This document shows, piece after piece, positions 1-13,330 of a DNA stretch of 64,000 bases. The translations under genes and the position numbers were made by a program. This DNA comes from Whitmania pigra (Eukaryota; Annelida; Clitellata; Hirudinida; Haemopidae): contig JAJTWR010000404.1 in NCBI GenBank assembly GCA_021613335.1, positions 243,501-307,500 of the forward strand, in the 5' to 3' direction. Within the stretch, counting starts at the first letter, position 1; each line of letters starts with the position of its first letter. The notes below the pieces were generated by a model, which saw only the letters and a list, made by a program, of their open reading frames with translations, ran no database searches and was not told where the DNA came from.

Positions 1-87
1 TGATTGTGACAGAACGTGGCTTTTCATACTTTGAACAATCATCATCAGCAATTTAATGTCCACTAATGAAATTAAAATTTTGTTACT

Positions 88-90
<3 letters not shown>
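1..90. repeat. Fragment of the inverted-duplication arm end
   Basis: The first 90 bases match the outer part of the large inverted duplication seen near 14176-14290 (same orientation) and 42340-42400 (opposite). The shared stretch covers TGATTGTGAC, CATCATCAGCAATTT and TGTCCACTAATGA and then runs into an ATT microsatellite. This makes it a third, truncated copy of that segment. No coding potential is seen. Confidence 0.7.
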
Positions 91-240
<150 letters not shown>

Positions 241-605
241 ATTTTTGTATCACCACCATCATCATCATAATGATGTTGCTAAAACACCTTCATTAGTGTA
301 ACAATTGCACAATATAGGTGCTCAACATAATTCAAGCGCCTGACCCTTTGATAAACATCTTAAATTTTTGGATTCGCTTAAGGTGGTTATAACCATCGTA
401 AATGAGTTAATTAATAAAAATTATTAAATGCCAATTCCTGCTAATGATGTTCATAAATTTCGTTGGCATGGGTATGTTTGTCTTATTATTGTTAATATCT
501 GATTATATTTGTTTACGATGTATAAGTGACAGTCAAGCTATTAGTAATAATTCATACCACGGCATACGAATGGTGTAAAAATAAAAATAATAATAATAAT
601 AATAA
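241..605 (+). repeat. Segmental duplicate, copy 1 (partner 44160-44540)
   Basis: From the CACCACCATCATCATCATAA block to the short AAT run at 583-606 this segment matches 44166-44535 base for base with few differences. It keeps the same orientation, about 43.9 kb away. The left edge of both copies lies in an ATT microsatellite and the right edge in an AAT microsatellite. No gene is seen. Confidence 0.85.
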
Positions 606-1270
606 TATCCAAAATATCCAATTAAAATAATTATTTTATTTTATGTTAAAACTTTCACAAACAGACAAATTGTCTATTGCCGACCAGCTCGATTTAATGC
701 CCCATGTTTTATAGTCTTAAAAATATTTTTAATTCAAAAATTATTTTTGCGCCACAACAGATCATTAGCATAAAATATAAATAAATATTTTGAAGTATTT
801 GTGGTCTTGCAAAATAAGACCATCTAAAAAAAATCATCTGCGTGAATTACTGCCACTGGCATTTGAATTAAATATTTATCGATGCAGTGCTATCTTAGCA
901 TAGATGTTTTTGAAATGTTCCAAATGAATTTTTTTTAAATGACCCAGGAGAAATTAAAATTATTTTTCCATTTAAAAGTTAAAAATAATTTTATGAAAAT
1001 AAGCATATTTATGATATAACGTCTTGTCAAATTTTAATTATTACGTAATAACTTTCATAGATTGATGATTATTAAAATAATATTAATAACAACAGTAGCA
1101 GTAATTAATAAATTAAAAGTTATGCAAGTATACAGTTAATTAAATTACAGATGAGTTGGTCGAATTAGCATGAGCCATGTCTGTACAATCACTGAATCCA
1201 ACAGAAGTTATTAAAAACAACATGATTACATATTTAAATAATATATTTCATTGTGTAACTAATAAAATTA
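606..1270. repeat. AT-rich repeat with class-i hairpin
   Basis: Contains a class-i hairpin near 802-820 (GGTCTTGCAAAATAAGACC), read on the minus strand in sense orientation. The stretch 985-1190 is related to 31005-31210 (shared TTAAAAGTTATGCAAGTATAC and GCCATGTCTGT). It appears to be a diverged direct duplicate. No gene is seen. Confidence 0.6.
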
Positions 1271-1274
1271 TGTA

Positions 1275-1313
1275 ATAATAATAATAATAGTAATAATAAT
1301 AATAATAATAATA

Positions 1314-1399
<86 letters not shown>

Positions 1400-1421
1400 T
1401 AATAATATAATAATAATAATA

Positions 1422-1482
<61 letters not shown>

Positions 1483-1500
1483 GCAATAACAATAACAATA
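1275..1500. repeat. AAT microsatellite
   Basis: About 210 bases of AAT triplets with a few TAT slips. The minus-strand open frame is low-complexity Leu/Ile/Tyr only and is not a gene. Confidence 0.95.
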
Positions 1501-2300
1501 ATATGTTTTATTTAATTAATTATATTGCTATTATTGTTGTTATTATTATAAAATACATTTACCTAATCATTTTTATAATTATCATAAATGTGATAAAGCG
1601 AGCAGTGTTAAAAAACTACATTTAGAAATTTCTGTTTATAACCTTTCAGTATTTTAAATTAGTTTACTTTTGTTTTCAAACGATGCCATCAATTGCTCTC
1701 ATCGTGGGAACGCAAAAGGCGTGCGAGTTGGTTCAGAAGGTTGCGTTCCTGCGAACGGCGGTGAAAGCAGCAGTCGTTACATGTCGTGTTAGCAACCCAG
1801 CTCGCACTGCCAAGAAGCGCCCTTGGGTAGGTGCCCTATACAATTGGTGGATCGAATAAGAAGTCCCTTCACATCCTAGCCGGATATATAAGGTATTCAA
1901 AAAATCGGATAAACACAAAATGCAAGTTGACCGCAAGGGGTCGACAAAAATAGTTGCTATATATCCCGCAACACCGCCACAATAAGCATTCTCATCTTAA
2001 ATATGCCAGTACATTTTTACTCCAGCAAAGATGTTTTTGTATGTGATGGTCGAAAGACTTCTTCAAATTCGTTTTTCATATAATTGGGATGTTATTTCAG
2101 ATTTCTTTATAAAAATTTAAATTCTCTCTAGTCTATGATGACGATTATAACTACGGTGAATAAAAACGTCTTATTTTAAGGACTAGCGGGAGAAGTGGCA
2201 ATGAACAGTTCAAAGAAACCAATATAAAAAGTATCACAATAATAAAATCAACATTGGATTTTATGATTAGAAAGAATTTTTAAGAGAATTCATTATTTTT
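1501..2300. other. Non-coding, with GC-richer island
   Basis: Mostly AT-rich, but 1683-1960 is clearly richer in G+C than its surroundings. The island carries a perfect 9-bp inverted repeat, GGAACGCAA (1707-1715) and TTGCGTTCC (1741-1749), with a 25-nt loop. A 67-residue minus-strand frame crosses it but shows no recognisable domain. The island could be an old insertion or a structured RNA. I cannot assign it. Confidence 0.4.
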
Positions 2301-5300
2301 TTAAAGTCACTTTGTCGTAACAACAATAATGGTGGAAACTCATTCCGTTATATTGTGACTATCGAGAGAACTAGACATTGAGCCAACAAAAATTACACAA
2401 AGTGGACAATTAAATCTAGTCGCAGTTTCACCTTACCTATTTGAGATCTGATAATTCTCTAAGCAGGGGTGTTTTGCGAACGATATGGTCTGGAGAATCG
2501 ATCAACCGACAACAAGTATTAAGTATATTTAATTATAGTTAACAATAATAAAAATAATTTTTAACTACATATTTGACGTAATTTGATTCACCAATGTTGT
2601 GAAAGAATAAAATTCCCATCTCCCCAACGACAATCTATCTCGAGCCATGGCTAACCCAACCGAATAAACCAGAAATCCGATCAGAAATGATACCGAAATC
2701 TGAACCATATACTGTTTCTCAAGCTAATTATTGTTCTTTAAACATCCATTCAGTAGTGCTTTAAAAGAAGGGTCGACTTGATCAACTGTAAATAGCTTGC
2801 TCATCAAATTATTGATTGAAATTTGTTTTAATTCAAAATTCATTATTTATTCAGATTTCACTGTTTGGCCTCCTAAGACCGTCCAAATAAGATTTTTCTA
2901 TAATAACATTTTGATTCGCTGGCGCATGCTTCTTAAAATACTTGTTATGACATTACTAATGCAGAGGTGTTTCTGGCATTTTATTAAAAATCAATCAATA
3001 GATGACTCACGATTAAATCAGGCGATACATCCTGATCATCATTAATAATAATTATCAATAATAAAAACAATGCCACAAATTGTAATTGACATTAATGCCC
3101 ATTACACTGCCATCTACCGTTTACAATATAATTATTATCATTGTCATAACGTCATCATGTCTGATTTACCATCGATGGCTCTTAATCATTTCTAAACTTG
3201 GTCGCTAGACCTTAAATAATAAAAAAAAAGAGATCAAAACATTTACAAAAGATTTGACTTAAATATTTAACCATGCTTTGCTCTCTTAGCAGAGGAATTT
3301 TCTTGTTTATTTTACCGGTCCTCAAACTTATTCTAACATACCAATCAATATTAAATCGTCCATTGATATTATTTAATAGATTATATATTCGTTCGAATTT
3401 TATTAACTTGACTCTAATGTCATATAACTCGTTGTTACTCTCTTATAATTATAATAGTAACTATGTGTTACAAATTAATTTTTTATAACAACAACAACAA
3501 TAACATAGGCAGAAACATATCATCGATATAATGTGACTAGCGAGTGAACTGGCCAACGAGCCATCAATAAAATGAAGATTAGAATAGGCGCTAACAAAGT
3601 GGAAAATCTACTTATTAATAAATATATGAGGCCAGGTTCTTTACTAAGCAAAGGTGTTTTGTGAATCATTCTACCATCCGTAACAAGTATTAAATATATT
3701 TATGTAATTTTATTAATAATGATGATAAATAAAACAAAAACAACAATAACGTTTTTTTTAAATTTATCAATAAAAATGTTTACAATTAATTTACCATTTT
3801 TAAGAAACAATGTTCTAAAGATGTCGCTATATTGACAACCTAGTTTCTCCGTTCATCTCCATCTACCATACAAACCAACCGTCCGACCTCGACTCATACT
3901 GTTTGACCTCTTAAGGTCATCCAAATAATAAAAAACTGATTAAGACGGTGACAATAAGTGTCAAGTATCTTAAATACTTACAACAATGACGTTACAAAAG
4001 CGGAGAAAATAATTATCACATTTAACCAAGGGGTGTTAGCAATTTCTACTTGATTATTTTTGGTCGTCGATAAGACCATCCAAAAATATAACATAGACTC
4101 ATTGCATCAAATATGCATATGACTTCAGTATTCAGCGATACGCTCCTTTCTTAGCAGAGGTGTTTTTAAAATGTTCGTGAAAATCGATCATCCGACAACA
4201 AGTATTAAATATATTTGAATATAATAATATAGTGTTAATAATAATAATAATAATAATAAATACTATAACAACAAATAAAAATTAATAATAACAACAATAA
4301 AATGCTAAGTTAAATAATGGTTGAGATTTGTTTGTTATCAGGCAGTACATAAAATTTATTTAAGTATTTCTTTTCATTTTATTTATTTTTAAAACTATTA
4401 CTATATTAGTGTGGTTTGACCCTGTGGGAATTGGACAACTACTGTATGAGTATTTTTGGTCCTACAAAATAAGACCATCCAAAACAATAATTTTTTGATA
4501 AAAAAAAGAAAAGCAAAAAAATGGAAATTTGACTAAAATATTTAACTATAAGTTTCTCCTTTAGTAGAGGTGATTTGAAAAAGTTCTCAATAAATTTTTA
4601 TTAAGTACGACAGAATTGATTTAAAATAAATTAATCATTGAATGAGAAACAAAGAAATAATGTAATTTTGCTTTTAACCTCGTATCCATATTTATTTGTT
4701 ACAAAAAAGCTTTAAAATAAAATTAAAAAATTTTATCAAGAATAATTTAATATAGTATTTTGAGCTGAAGCGCGTCTTGTAACCATTTATATAGCGCTTA
4801 TTCCCAAAGGCGCTGACGGCAGTGCAGTCTGTATTTAAAACACGACGCATAACGATTGTTGCCATTGCCGCCGTATGCAGGAATGTATCCAACATGCCCC
4901 CAAAAAATTAAAACCTCTTAAAACAATAAAGTATAACCAGTTAGTAATATAATGAAATATAATAGTCCCATTTATCCTATTCTTTCGCTTAAACATAAAA
5001 TGTCTGTCAACGACTAACACCAACACATGCCCCAATACTTGACCTCTTAGGGCCACCCAAATTATTTAATCTTAAAAATAAATTAAACATCCATGTCCTA
5101 CTAAAGCATAGACAAAAAAGAGAGTTTTTTTAATTTACAGAATATTAAGTAATGGGCAAATAATTTTTTAAGTGATTTCTTTTATTTTTTGTAATTTATG
5201 GTTCTACAAAGTGAGAATTTCCAAAAAATCAGTAATGTGCTTCCCAAATTCCAAAAGAAATCATTTTGATTTAAATATTTAGCAATATGTTGCACGGAGG

Positions 5301-6660
5301 TGTTTTTAAAATTTGATTGAAATCCCCAACCAGTTATTTCATTAAAACTTATATTAGTCTAAAAATACCACTTTAGGCCATCAACCTCGCTATAGATTCG
5401 CATTAAATACTTGGGTCTAAGTATTTCTCTTATCAGGGGTGTTTTATGAATGGAGAATCCGGAGAATCGATCGATAATTTAGAAACAAGTTTTAAATGCA
5501 TTTAAATACAATTATTAATAATAAAAATTGAGAAACAGTTTGTGGCACAGATTTCGGTACATCAGGTTTATTTGGTTTGGTTACCTATGGGTCGAGGTTG
5601 TTTGGATGGTCGTTGGGAGATGGGAATTTAAAATAGGATTGCGTCATCTTTAGTAACATTTCGTAACACCTCTGCTTAGAGAACTTCATGGCCTCAAAAA
5701 AAAAGTGTTAGGTGAATCTATCATCGCGTCGCCTTTAAATAAGCTCTTATTTTTGGCCAGTTCCCGAGCGTAATTTAACAATGATGTGTTTCCACCTTTG
5801 TTGTTGTTGTTTCGTCAAAGTCATTGTATATTCAAAGTATTTATTATTATTTTATTATTAAACTTAATTCAATAAATAATTCTCCCAAAGAAACGACACA
5901 TTATGAAGTACTTAATAACTTCAATTATTGTGGCAATTACTGGGTTGATACCCATTTTAGATATTTATATTTAAAATGTTTAGTGCTTGGACCCGTGAAG
6001 TTTTGGCAACTTCTATTTGAGTACTTTTGGTCCTACAAAATAAGACCATCAAAGCAATAATTTTGATTTCTCAAACATAGATCAATAACTAAAATATCGA
6101 CGAGTTCATCCCTTAGCGTAGGTGTTTTCTCTGGGCAAAATTAAAATTATTATCCGTTAAAAAATGCAATAATATTAGATGAACAATAATATATTAATTA
6201 TTTTATCGTCATATAAAAAGTAATACATATTAAAAAAATTATATACATATTAATTATTGTAATTAATGATAATAATATTAATCACTGAACGCGTAGAAAA
6301 TTTCTTAGAATAACATAATTTAACCTAAAAACTCATTTTAAAATTCAATTTATTATTAATGAATTTAACATATTACAATTTCCACAAAAATATCTGCGTT
6401 ACAATAACTAGCGAAAGAAATGGCCAAGCAGCCATCCAAAAACAGGCGTTAATTATCACATTGTGATGACAGGATCACATTAAGTACATGAGACCAATAA
6501 GTTCTCTAAGCAGAGGTGTTTTCTTAGTGATGTAACTAACAAAATGGAACATTCGGCACAACCAATTAAATATATTTAAATATAATAATTATTAATAACA
6601 ACATGATATTTAATTTTAAAATATTCATTTTAATTTTAAAACATTAACCATTGTTAGGAA
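2300..6660 (-). repeat. Block of composite hairpin repeats, sense on minus strand
   Basis: About nine boxes of the form AGCAGAGGTGTTTT (complement of AACACCTCTGCT) lie near 2463, 3287, 3648, 4154, 4561, 5295, 5436, 6112 and 6509. Each sense-minus unit is paired with a class-i, -ii or -iii hairpin. Examples are GGTCGTCGATAAGACC near 4061, GACCTCTTAAGGTC near 3904 and GACCTCTTAGGGCC near 5041. One box near 5666 is in the opposite orientation. Short AAT runs and poly-A tracts fill the rest. No gene is seen. Confidence 0.7.
4785..4890. repeat. Short interspersed motif TTATATAGCGC
   Basis: Contains TTATATAGCGC followed by a CGCTG/CAGTG-rich stretch. I recognise this core as resembling a short repeat that is widespread in aquatic invertebrate genomes. 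A related AAT-flanked copy with TTGTAGAGCGCC lies near 20550. The identification is from memory of the motif only. Confidence 0.35.
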
Positions 6661-6687
6661 AGATTATGTTTAATCTCCGAGGATTGT

Positions 6688-7386
6688 ATGAGAGACGTTC
6701 TCGTAGAAATGACGGACTCACTGTGTGCAAAACTGACCCTAATGAATGAAAAGATAATGCTTTCGGTCACCGAAAAGCTTAACGAGTGTTTCAGCAAATC
6801 AATGGAGCTACTGACAAAGACTTTTCAGAACATGATGACACAGGTAATCAAATCAATGGCCGAGTGTTTTCAGAATGCACTCGCCCCAGTATTGCAGAGG
6901 CTGGATTCAATTGACAAAAAAACAGAGTTTAAAGAAAAGACGAGCGATGACAGAAATGAGGCAGTAAAGATTGCCACAAAGACATTATTGGACTTTGAAA
7001 GAGAGAGGGAAGAGAAGAAGCGTAGAGCCAGCAATATCATTGTCTCAGGCCTACCCCCTCGACCAAATGTCAAGGACGCTGATCTGTTTGGAGATTTCTG
7101 CCAAAACAACCTGACTGTAAAGCCTCGAGTGATTGCAACCAGACGACTGGGCAGAGATAGCCAAAATCTCAATGCTAAGCTCTGTGTTACATTGGAGAAT
7201 GTTGAGGCGGTTAAGGATGTAATTTCATCATCCAGACTCCTTCGCGCCTCACAAGACTCCGAAGTCAGGAGAGTATTTTTCAATCCTGACCTCACCCGTC
7301 TGCAGTCTGAAGAGGCGTACGCTCGCAGATTGGCCAAACGTTCTTCTAGAACTCAGAAGGATACTACAACTCAGCCCTTTCCATAA
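6688..7386 (+). CDS. LINE ORF1 protein (coiled coil plus RRM-like)
   Basis: Open frame of 232 residues. About residues 1-75 are heptad-like and probably coiled coil. Residues 105-120 are strongly basic (EREREEKKRR). A probable RRM-like fold starts at NIIVSGLP (about residue 117) and continues through TRRLG and the LCVTLENVE strand. The C-terminal VFFNPDLTRLQ followed by YARRL is typical of CR1/L1 ORF1 proteins. In the family these bind the element's RNA as a chaperone. The frame is intact and ends just as ORF2 begins (short overlap in another frame). The true start could lie slightly upstream. Confidence 0.8.
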   Translation: MRDVLVEMTDSLCAKLTLMNEKIMLSVTEKLNECFSKSMELLTKTFQNMMTQVIKSMAECFQNALAPVLQRLDSIDKKTEFKEKTSDDRNEAVKIATKTLLDFEREREEKKRRASNIIVSGLPPRPNVKDADLFGDFCQNNLTVKPRVIATRRLGRDSQNLNAKLCVTLENVEAVKDVISSSRLLRASQDSEVRRVFFNPDLTRLQSEEAYARRLAKRSSRTQKDTTTQPFP

Positions 7387-10172
7387 GCTGATTTTAACTA
7401 ATCTTAGAAGTTGCAACAATAAGTTCAATGAAGTATTTATGTTTGTAAACGCAGAAGAACCTGATATTTTTTGTTGTACTGAAACATGGCTCAATACTGA
7501 CCTCCCCAGCTCACTGTTTTGCCCACGCAATTACCAGGTGATACGTTGGGACAGAAATTCAAAGGGTGGTGGAGTTATGTTAATCATTAAGGACTATTTT
7601 TCTTATCGATCAATCGAGATACCTAAAGAGTTTTCCAACACAGAACTTGTTTGTATTGATCTCTCAGCAAACCATTCCACCTACAGACTCATAGTTTATT
7701 ATCGTCCGGGAGGATTTGATTTAGAGGCTATGGATTATGCCAGTGAAAGTATCAAATGCTTATACCACCTCTGCTCAACTAAGCACACTATCTGTCTACT
7801 TGGCGATTTCAATCTCCCAGCCTTCGATTGGACCCACCACACAGCACCCAACAACAGCATCTACAGACTTTTTTTGAATTCTTCAACAACTGTGGCTTCC
7901 ATCAATTTGTAACATCTTCCACACGACATGATAACATCCTGGATCTTGTCTTTTCAAATGACTCTCAGTTTATATCAAACATTGAGGTGCAATGCCCCAT
8001 CTCAACCAGTGACCACAATGTCATTGTTCTCAGACCTAACACTCTCAACTTACCCAAACACCGACAATCATTACCATCATCTTATAACTTTAAGAAAGGA
8101 AACTATGCTATGATTAATGAATACCTCTCGTATATCGATTGGGGTGCAATCTTTCAGTTCTGTCCCGACGTGAACTGCTGTTGGAACGAATTCAAGCAGC
8201 AAATTGACCTGGCTATCCACCTGTTTATACCAAAATTCTCACTTCTCGACAGAAAATGCAAAAACAGATACCCGCACTTCATCAACAAACTGCTTAAGGA
8301 AAAATCCAAACTTTGGAGAACTTGGAGAAAAGACAACAGCAATGTCAACAAAAATATTTATTCCACGTTTGCTAAGAGTTGTGCTACAACAATAAAGACT
8401 TACCACCAATCTCAGGAACTTCAACTACTCAACAGCAAGAATATTGGCCAACTCTACAAGTACGCTAACAAAAAAAATGCACATGAGGTCTGGAATTTCA
8501 GAGATTGCTCTCTCTGATGGCACCCTGACACGAGAACCGGCGGTGATCGCCAACGCCTTCAACAACTACTTCTCATCAGTCTTCACCATTGACGACGGGA
8601 ACAAACCTGGAACTTCCTTGAAAACTGTTACTGTAATGCCGGACATTCAGTTCACACCATATATAGTCTATTCGACGCTTCTTGGTCTCAAATCATCGTT
8701 GTCAGCCGGGCCGGATGGTATTCCAAACATATTCTTGAAAAAATGTGCATCTGCACTAGCTGTTCCACTATCCCACCTTTTCGACGCATCCTACAAAGAT
8801 CATAAATTGCCCCAGGACTGGAAAGTCGCCCTGGTAACACCCATCCACAAGAAAGGTCCCACCACTTCTCCTGAAAACTACAGACCAATATCTATTACAT
8901 CAACATGTTGCAGAGCTATGGAAAGAATCATCAATAAATCCCTAATGCAATACCTTTTGAACCATAAGCTTATCGACTGTAGCCAACATGGCTTTATTCC
9001 GGCTCGTTCAACCACCACAAATATCCTCGAATGCACTCAAAGATGGACAGACGCCATACAAGACAAGCAAAATTTAGACATCATCTACTTGGACTTCCGT
9101 AAGGCCTTTGACTCTGTCTCTCACACAAAACTAATGCTCAAAATATGCACATATGGTGTAAGTGACAATATGAAAGGATGGCTTGAGGATTTTCTATACT
9201 TGAGGTCACAGAAAGTGAGCATCAATGGATGTATCTCAGAAGAGGTTGCTGTCACTAGCGGAGTTCCTCAGGGGAGTGTTCTCGGGCCAACCTTATTTTT
9301 GCTATATATAAACGACCTACCCGAAATATTCAAAAGCTCCGACACCATTTGTAAGCTCTTTGCTGACGATGTAAAACTTTACAACACTTCTTCTCTCCAG
9401 TTGCAACGATCTCTTGACAAAATAGTAGAATGGAGTGAAAAATGGCAATACAGCTTGCTCCCGACAAATGTCAGATACTCTCGCTGATTGGTTACAACAA
9501 AAATTTCAACCCATGTGAATTTTGGATCAATAACCACAGACTGTCGAGAGTTGGCACGATCCGAGATCTGGGAGTGCTTATTGATTCCTCCCTCAAATTC
9601 GTCCATCACATCGACAACATCACCAGGAAAGCAGCCATAATATCCAAATTGATTCTTGCATCTTTTTCCTCTAGAGACCCAGATATCCTTAAAAAAGCAT
9701 TTTGTACTTACGTTAGACCAATATTGGAATACAGCTCTCCCGTTTGGAATCCTCATAAAAAACTACTCATTGACAGAATAGAGAAAATTCAAAAAAGATA
9801 CACAAAGGCCATTCCCACACTTGCCCAGTATCCATATCTACAAAGACTAAAGACACTTAAACTACCAACATTGGAAAAGCGTCGACTACTGGCCGATCTC
9901 ACTCTCTGTTACAGCTACAAAATGGCTTTATCCACAGCAACATTTCCACTACTCTTATTAGATCAACTTACACTAGGACCAGAGGCCATAACCACAAACT
10001 CAGGACAAGAAAATCCCGATGTGAAATATCCAAACACTTTTTCTCTAACCGCATTGTCCGATCCTGGAACTCCCTGCCAGCTCATATCGTCAATTCCTCA
10101 ACAACAAACCGATTTAATTCTGAAATCTGTAAACTAAATCTTAATCCCTACCTCAGATTCCAAGAACTTTGA
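7385..10172 (+). pseudogene. LINE ORF2, endonuclease-reverse transcriptase, frameshifted
   Basis: Domains in order: AP endonuclease with TETWL (about 7484), GDFN (about 7803) and SDHNV (about 8010); reverse transcriptase with GPDGIP (about 8708), NYRPIS (about 8875), LDFRKAFDSV (about 9090), SGVPQGSVLGP (about 9260) and catalytic FADD (about 9360); and a C-terminus with HFFSNRIVRSWNSLP (about 10035). The stop is at 10170-10172. The reading frame changes near 7870 (7-T run), 8470 (8-A run), 9445 and 9978, so no full-length protein can be made as written. Few or no internal stops lie between the shifts, which implies a young copy or sequencing indels at homopolymers. Confidence 0.9.
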
Positions 10173-10349
10173 AAATTTATTACCTCCTATTAAACTTTTT
10201 CTCCTCGCTTTCGATTTCTCAGACTAGATCTGCCCGAGCGATGATGAACTTAGTTTTCGCGTTTAAGTTTATTTTTCGATCGTGTTAGAGGCTTCGGCCC
10301 TTCGTTCGTGTCTTTAAATAAATAAATAAATAAATAAAAATAAAATTGT

Positions 10350-10630
<281 letters not shown>

Positions 10631-11460
10631 GCAGCCATTTTTTTGTTTTTGTTATAGAGTAGCATTATTAGTACACCAGTTTGAAATAGCACCCGCTTTG
10701 CAGAGGTTTTAAAAAGAAATCCATGCTTGAATTTTGGTCTACCACAAATAATTAATTTCTGTGGCAGTTGCGATAATCATCACATATGCAATCAAAGAGG
10801 TAACTGTTAGCAATTTATTTTGAACTCTTTTTGGTCTTGCAAAACAAGACCATCTAAAAAAGTGGCATAATGATGTTAACTGTTTAAGCCGTGTATATCT
10901 GAGATGAACATTTAAAGATACAGTGCTCTCTTAGCAAAGGTGTTTTTATAGAGTTCAAAATGTTATTTTTTTAAATGCTCAAGGTAAAATTCAATTCAAA
11001 TCTTTGTTTCAAAAGACGCAATAATAATCATTTTGAAAAATAAACATATCTATAAATTGATCATCATTTTTTATATTTATTTGTTTAGTTTTAATTTTAT
11101 TTTTAATTATTTATTTTTCTAAATTTAATAATAATAATAATGCTACAACTTATAATTGACAGTAATGTCCATTACATTGCCATATAAAGTTCAAAATAAA
11201 ATTTTTCTTATCATCATAACGCCTATGTACAGTATGTGCCAAAACTGTTTTTAATAATATTTAATGACTGTCACAAGAACCAAAAAATTAATGCAAAAGT
11301 AATGCGAAGCGATTAGTGATTAGATTTGACGTAATTATTTAACAAAACGTTGTTATGTTAGCAGAGGTGTTTTTGATATAATGATTGTGATGAAGAACAT
11401 GTTCATCATAAATTCAACGGTATTCGAACTTACTCTAGCATATCAAGTAATATTAAATCG
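10631..11460 (-). repeat. Composite hairpin repeats, sense on minus strand
   Basis: Holds a class-i hairpin (GGTCTTGCAAAACAAGACC, about 10833-10851) with its box near 10932 (AGCAAAGGTGTTTTT), and another box near 11358. A GCAGAGGTTTTAAAAAG remnant near 10699 is the counterpart of 19562-19580. No gene is seen. Confidence 0.65.
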
Positions 11461-11479
11461 TCTTGCCATTTTATATACA

Positions 11480-11559
11480 ATATAATATATATATATATAT
11501 AATAATATAATTATAATATATAATATAATATATATATAATAATAATACAATTTATATGT

Positions 11560-11595
<36 letters not shown>

Positions 11596-11600
11596 GATGA
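11480..11600. repeat. AT-dinucleotide and AAT low-complexity tract
   Basis: Alternating TA/ATA stretches followed by AAT triplets. No coding potential. Confidence 0.9.
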
Positions 11601-11674
11601 TAATAATTTTAAAAATATTTATAATAACTTAATTAATTAATTATTTATAATATATTCAATTACAATAATTATTA

Positions 11675-11960
<286 letters not shown>

Positions 11961-12169
11961 CAGTGCAAATATGATCACCAGGCCTTACTCTCTTACGAAC
12001 ATCCAAACAAAACATTCCTCATTGATCAACCTGTATTCATACCTATTATCCAGAGCTTTTATTAATCCTCCAATTAAATTTTTTAAAAATTATATTGGTA
12101 AAATTAATATCATTTCACCGTTTCAAAAAAAGCTATGACGAATGAATGACACAATACTTATGACAATAA

Positions 12170-13330
12170 TTTGTCTGAATGAAGTTTTCGACAATGCTCA
12201 CTGTACCTGCTCATTATAATTGTTGTTGTTAATAATAACAACATAATAGATAATTATAACAATAATAGTAACATAATTAATTAAAATATATAATTATATT
12301 TTAAATATTAATTTAATAATTTTTATAATAAACTGTTATATAATGAATAAATACAGAAACGTCGTTAACTGTAATAAGTTTTTGTATATTGTTTGTTCTT
12401 CTCTAAAATGCAAAAAACACCACTGTTTTGATAACGCTATAACAATAAGTATTTAAGAAGCGTCGCGAATTGGCTGTCCATCAGGTTATATTCGATTATT
12501 TTGGGTGGCCTTAAGAGGTCAAATAGTGTAAAAAAAAAAAAAGGAAAAATGGTGTTTGATAATTTTTCGTTCAATTATTATTGCTTATTTTAAAACGAAG
12601 ATTTGATTTTGATTTTGATTTAGAAAATATCTTAAAAATTCATTGAGAACTTCTAAAATCACCTAAAAATAGAAATTGTTAACAGTCAATTGGTGCATGT
12701 GAAGAATATCACAACTGCAGAAACAAGTTGAATCTACAAATGTTTGTGGTAGATCATAAATAACATTATAAATTAAATAAGATTAAAAAAATTAATAAAA
12801 TTTGTTTGCAGACACAATTTTAACTAATTCATTTATAATTATTATTAATTTTATTTTTTCTTATTATCCATATTATTAATTATTTAGTATTTATAAGAAT
12901 ATTATTATTATAATGAATGTATTTATTATTACAGTTAATAATATCATTACTAGTTGTTGCAGGATGATCAATTATAATGAATATTTTAAAAAAAGTTTGC
13001 ATTTTTTTAAAAACACCTCTGCTAAGAAAGCAGCACATCCTTAAAGCGGAATGTGCACGCATTGGAGTTCGCACTTGCACTTTCAAAGTGATACTTTTGG
13101 ATGGTCATATTTTCCACGACCGAAAAAACTCAAACGAAATGGCTAACAACCCTTAGGTATATGTGATGATTATCTGCAGCTGCCATGAAAAGAGAAAAAT
13201 ATTTGTAAAAAAATGCTATTATGAGATTATATGAAATTTAAATATTTTAAATAATTTATTATTATTATCATTATTTTTCTTTTATGGTGACATATTTTGA
13301 ACATATTCTTTCCTAGCCATTGTGATTTAC
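12170..13330 (+). repeat. About 1.1-kb direct repeat, copy 1
   Basis: Begins near TGAATGAAGTTTTCGACAAT, then ACTGTACCTGCTCATTATAA. It includes a class-ii unit (box 12411-12430, hairpin GGCCTTAAGAGGTC at 12507-12520) and a class-i variant unit (box about 13008, hairpin GGTCATATTTTCCACGACC near 13100). Close direct copies lie at 21735-22960 and 34900-35975, a truncated one at 43680-44120 and a partial one at 28895-29480. No gene is seen. Confidence 0.85.
12411..12530 (+). repeat. Example class-ii hairpin unit
   Basis: Box CAAAAAACACCACTG, then the shared middle motif AAGTATTTAAGAAG near 12450, then GGTGGCCTTAAGAGGTCAAA. The 5-bp stem GGCCT/AGGTC contains one G-T pair. Elsewhere the same position reads GACCT/AGGTC, a base change that keeps pairing. 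Box to hairpin is about 90 nt. Confidence 0.6.

Larger units (their letters stand above)
6668..10345 (+). mobile_element. CR1/L2/Jockey-type LINE, near full length
   Basis: A non-LTR retrotransposon with ORF1 (6688-7386), ORF2 (endonuclease plus reverse transcriptase, about 7385-10172) and a 3' end of tandem AAATA units (10312-10340). It seems to have inserted into a composite-repeat copy: the flank TTAGGAAAGATTATGTT just before 6670 matches the repeat near 43367, where CAAAAGATGTCGC follows instead. The clade is tentative. The SNRIVRSWNSLP-type C-terminus and the RRM-like ORF1 fit the CR1/L2/Jockey group. Base composition is much less AT-rich than the surroundings. Confidence 0.9.

Noticed and set aside
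6870..7337. 155-codon minus frame
   Set aside because: Antisense shadow of LINE ORF1, which has domain features on the plus strand.
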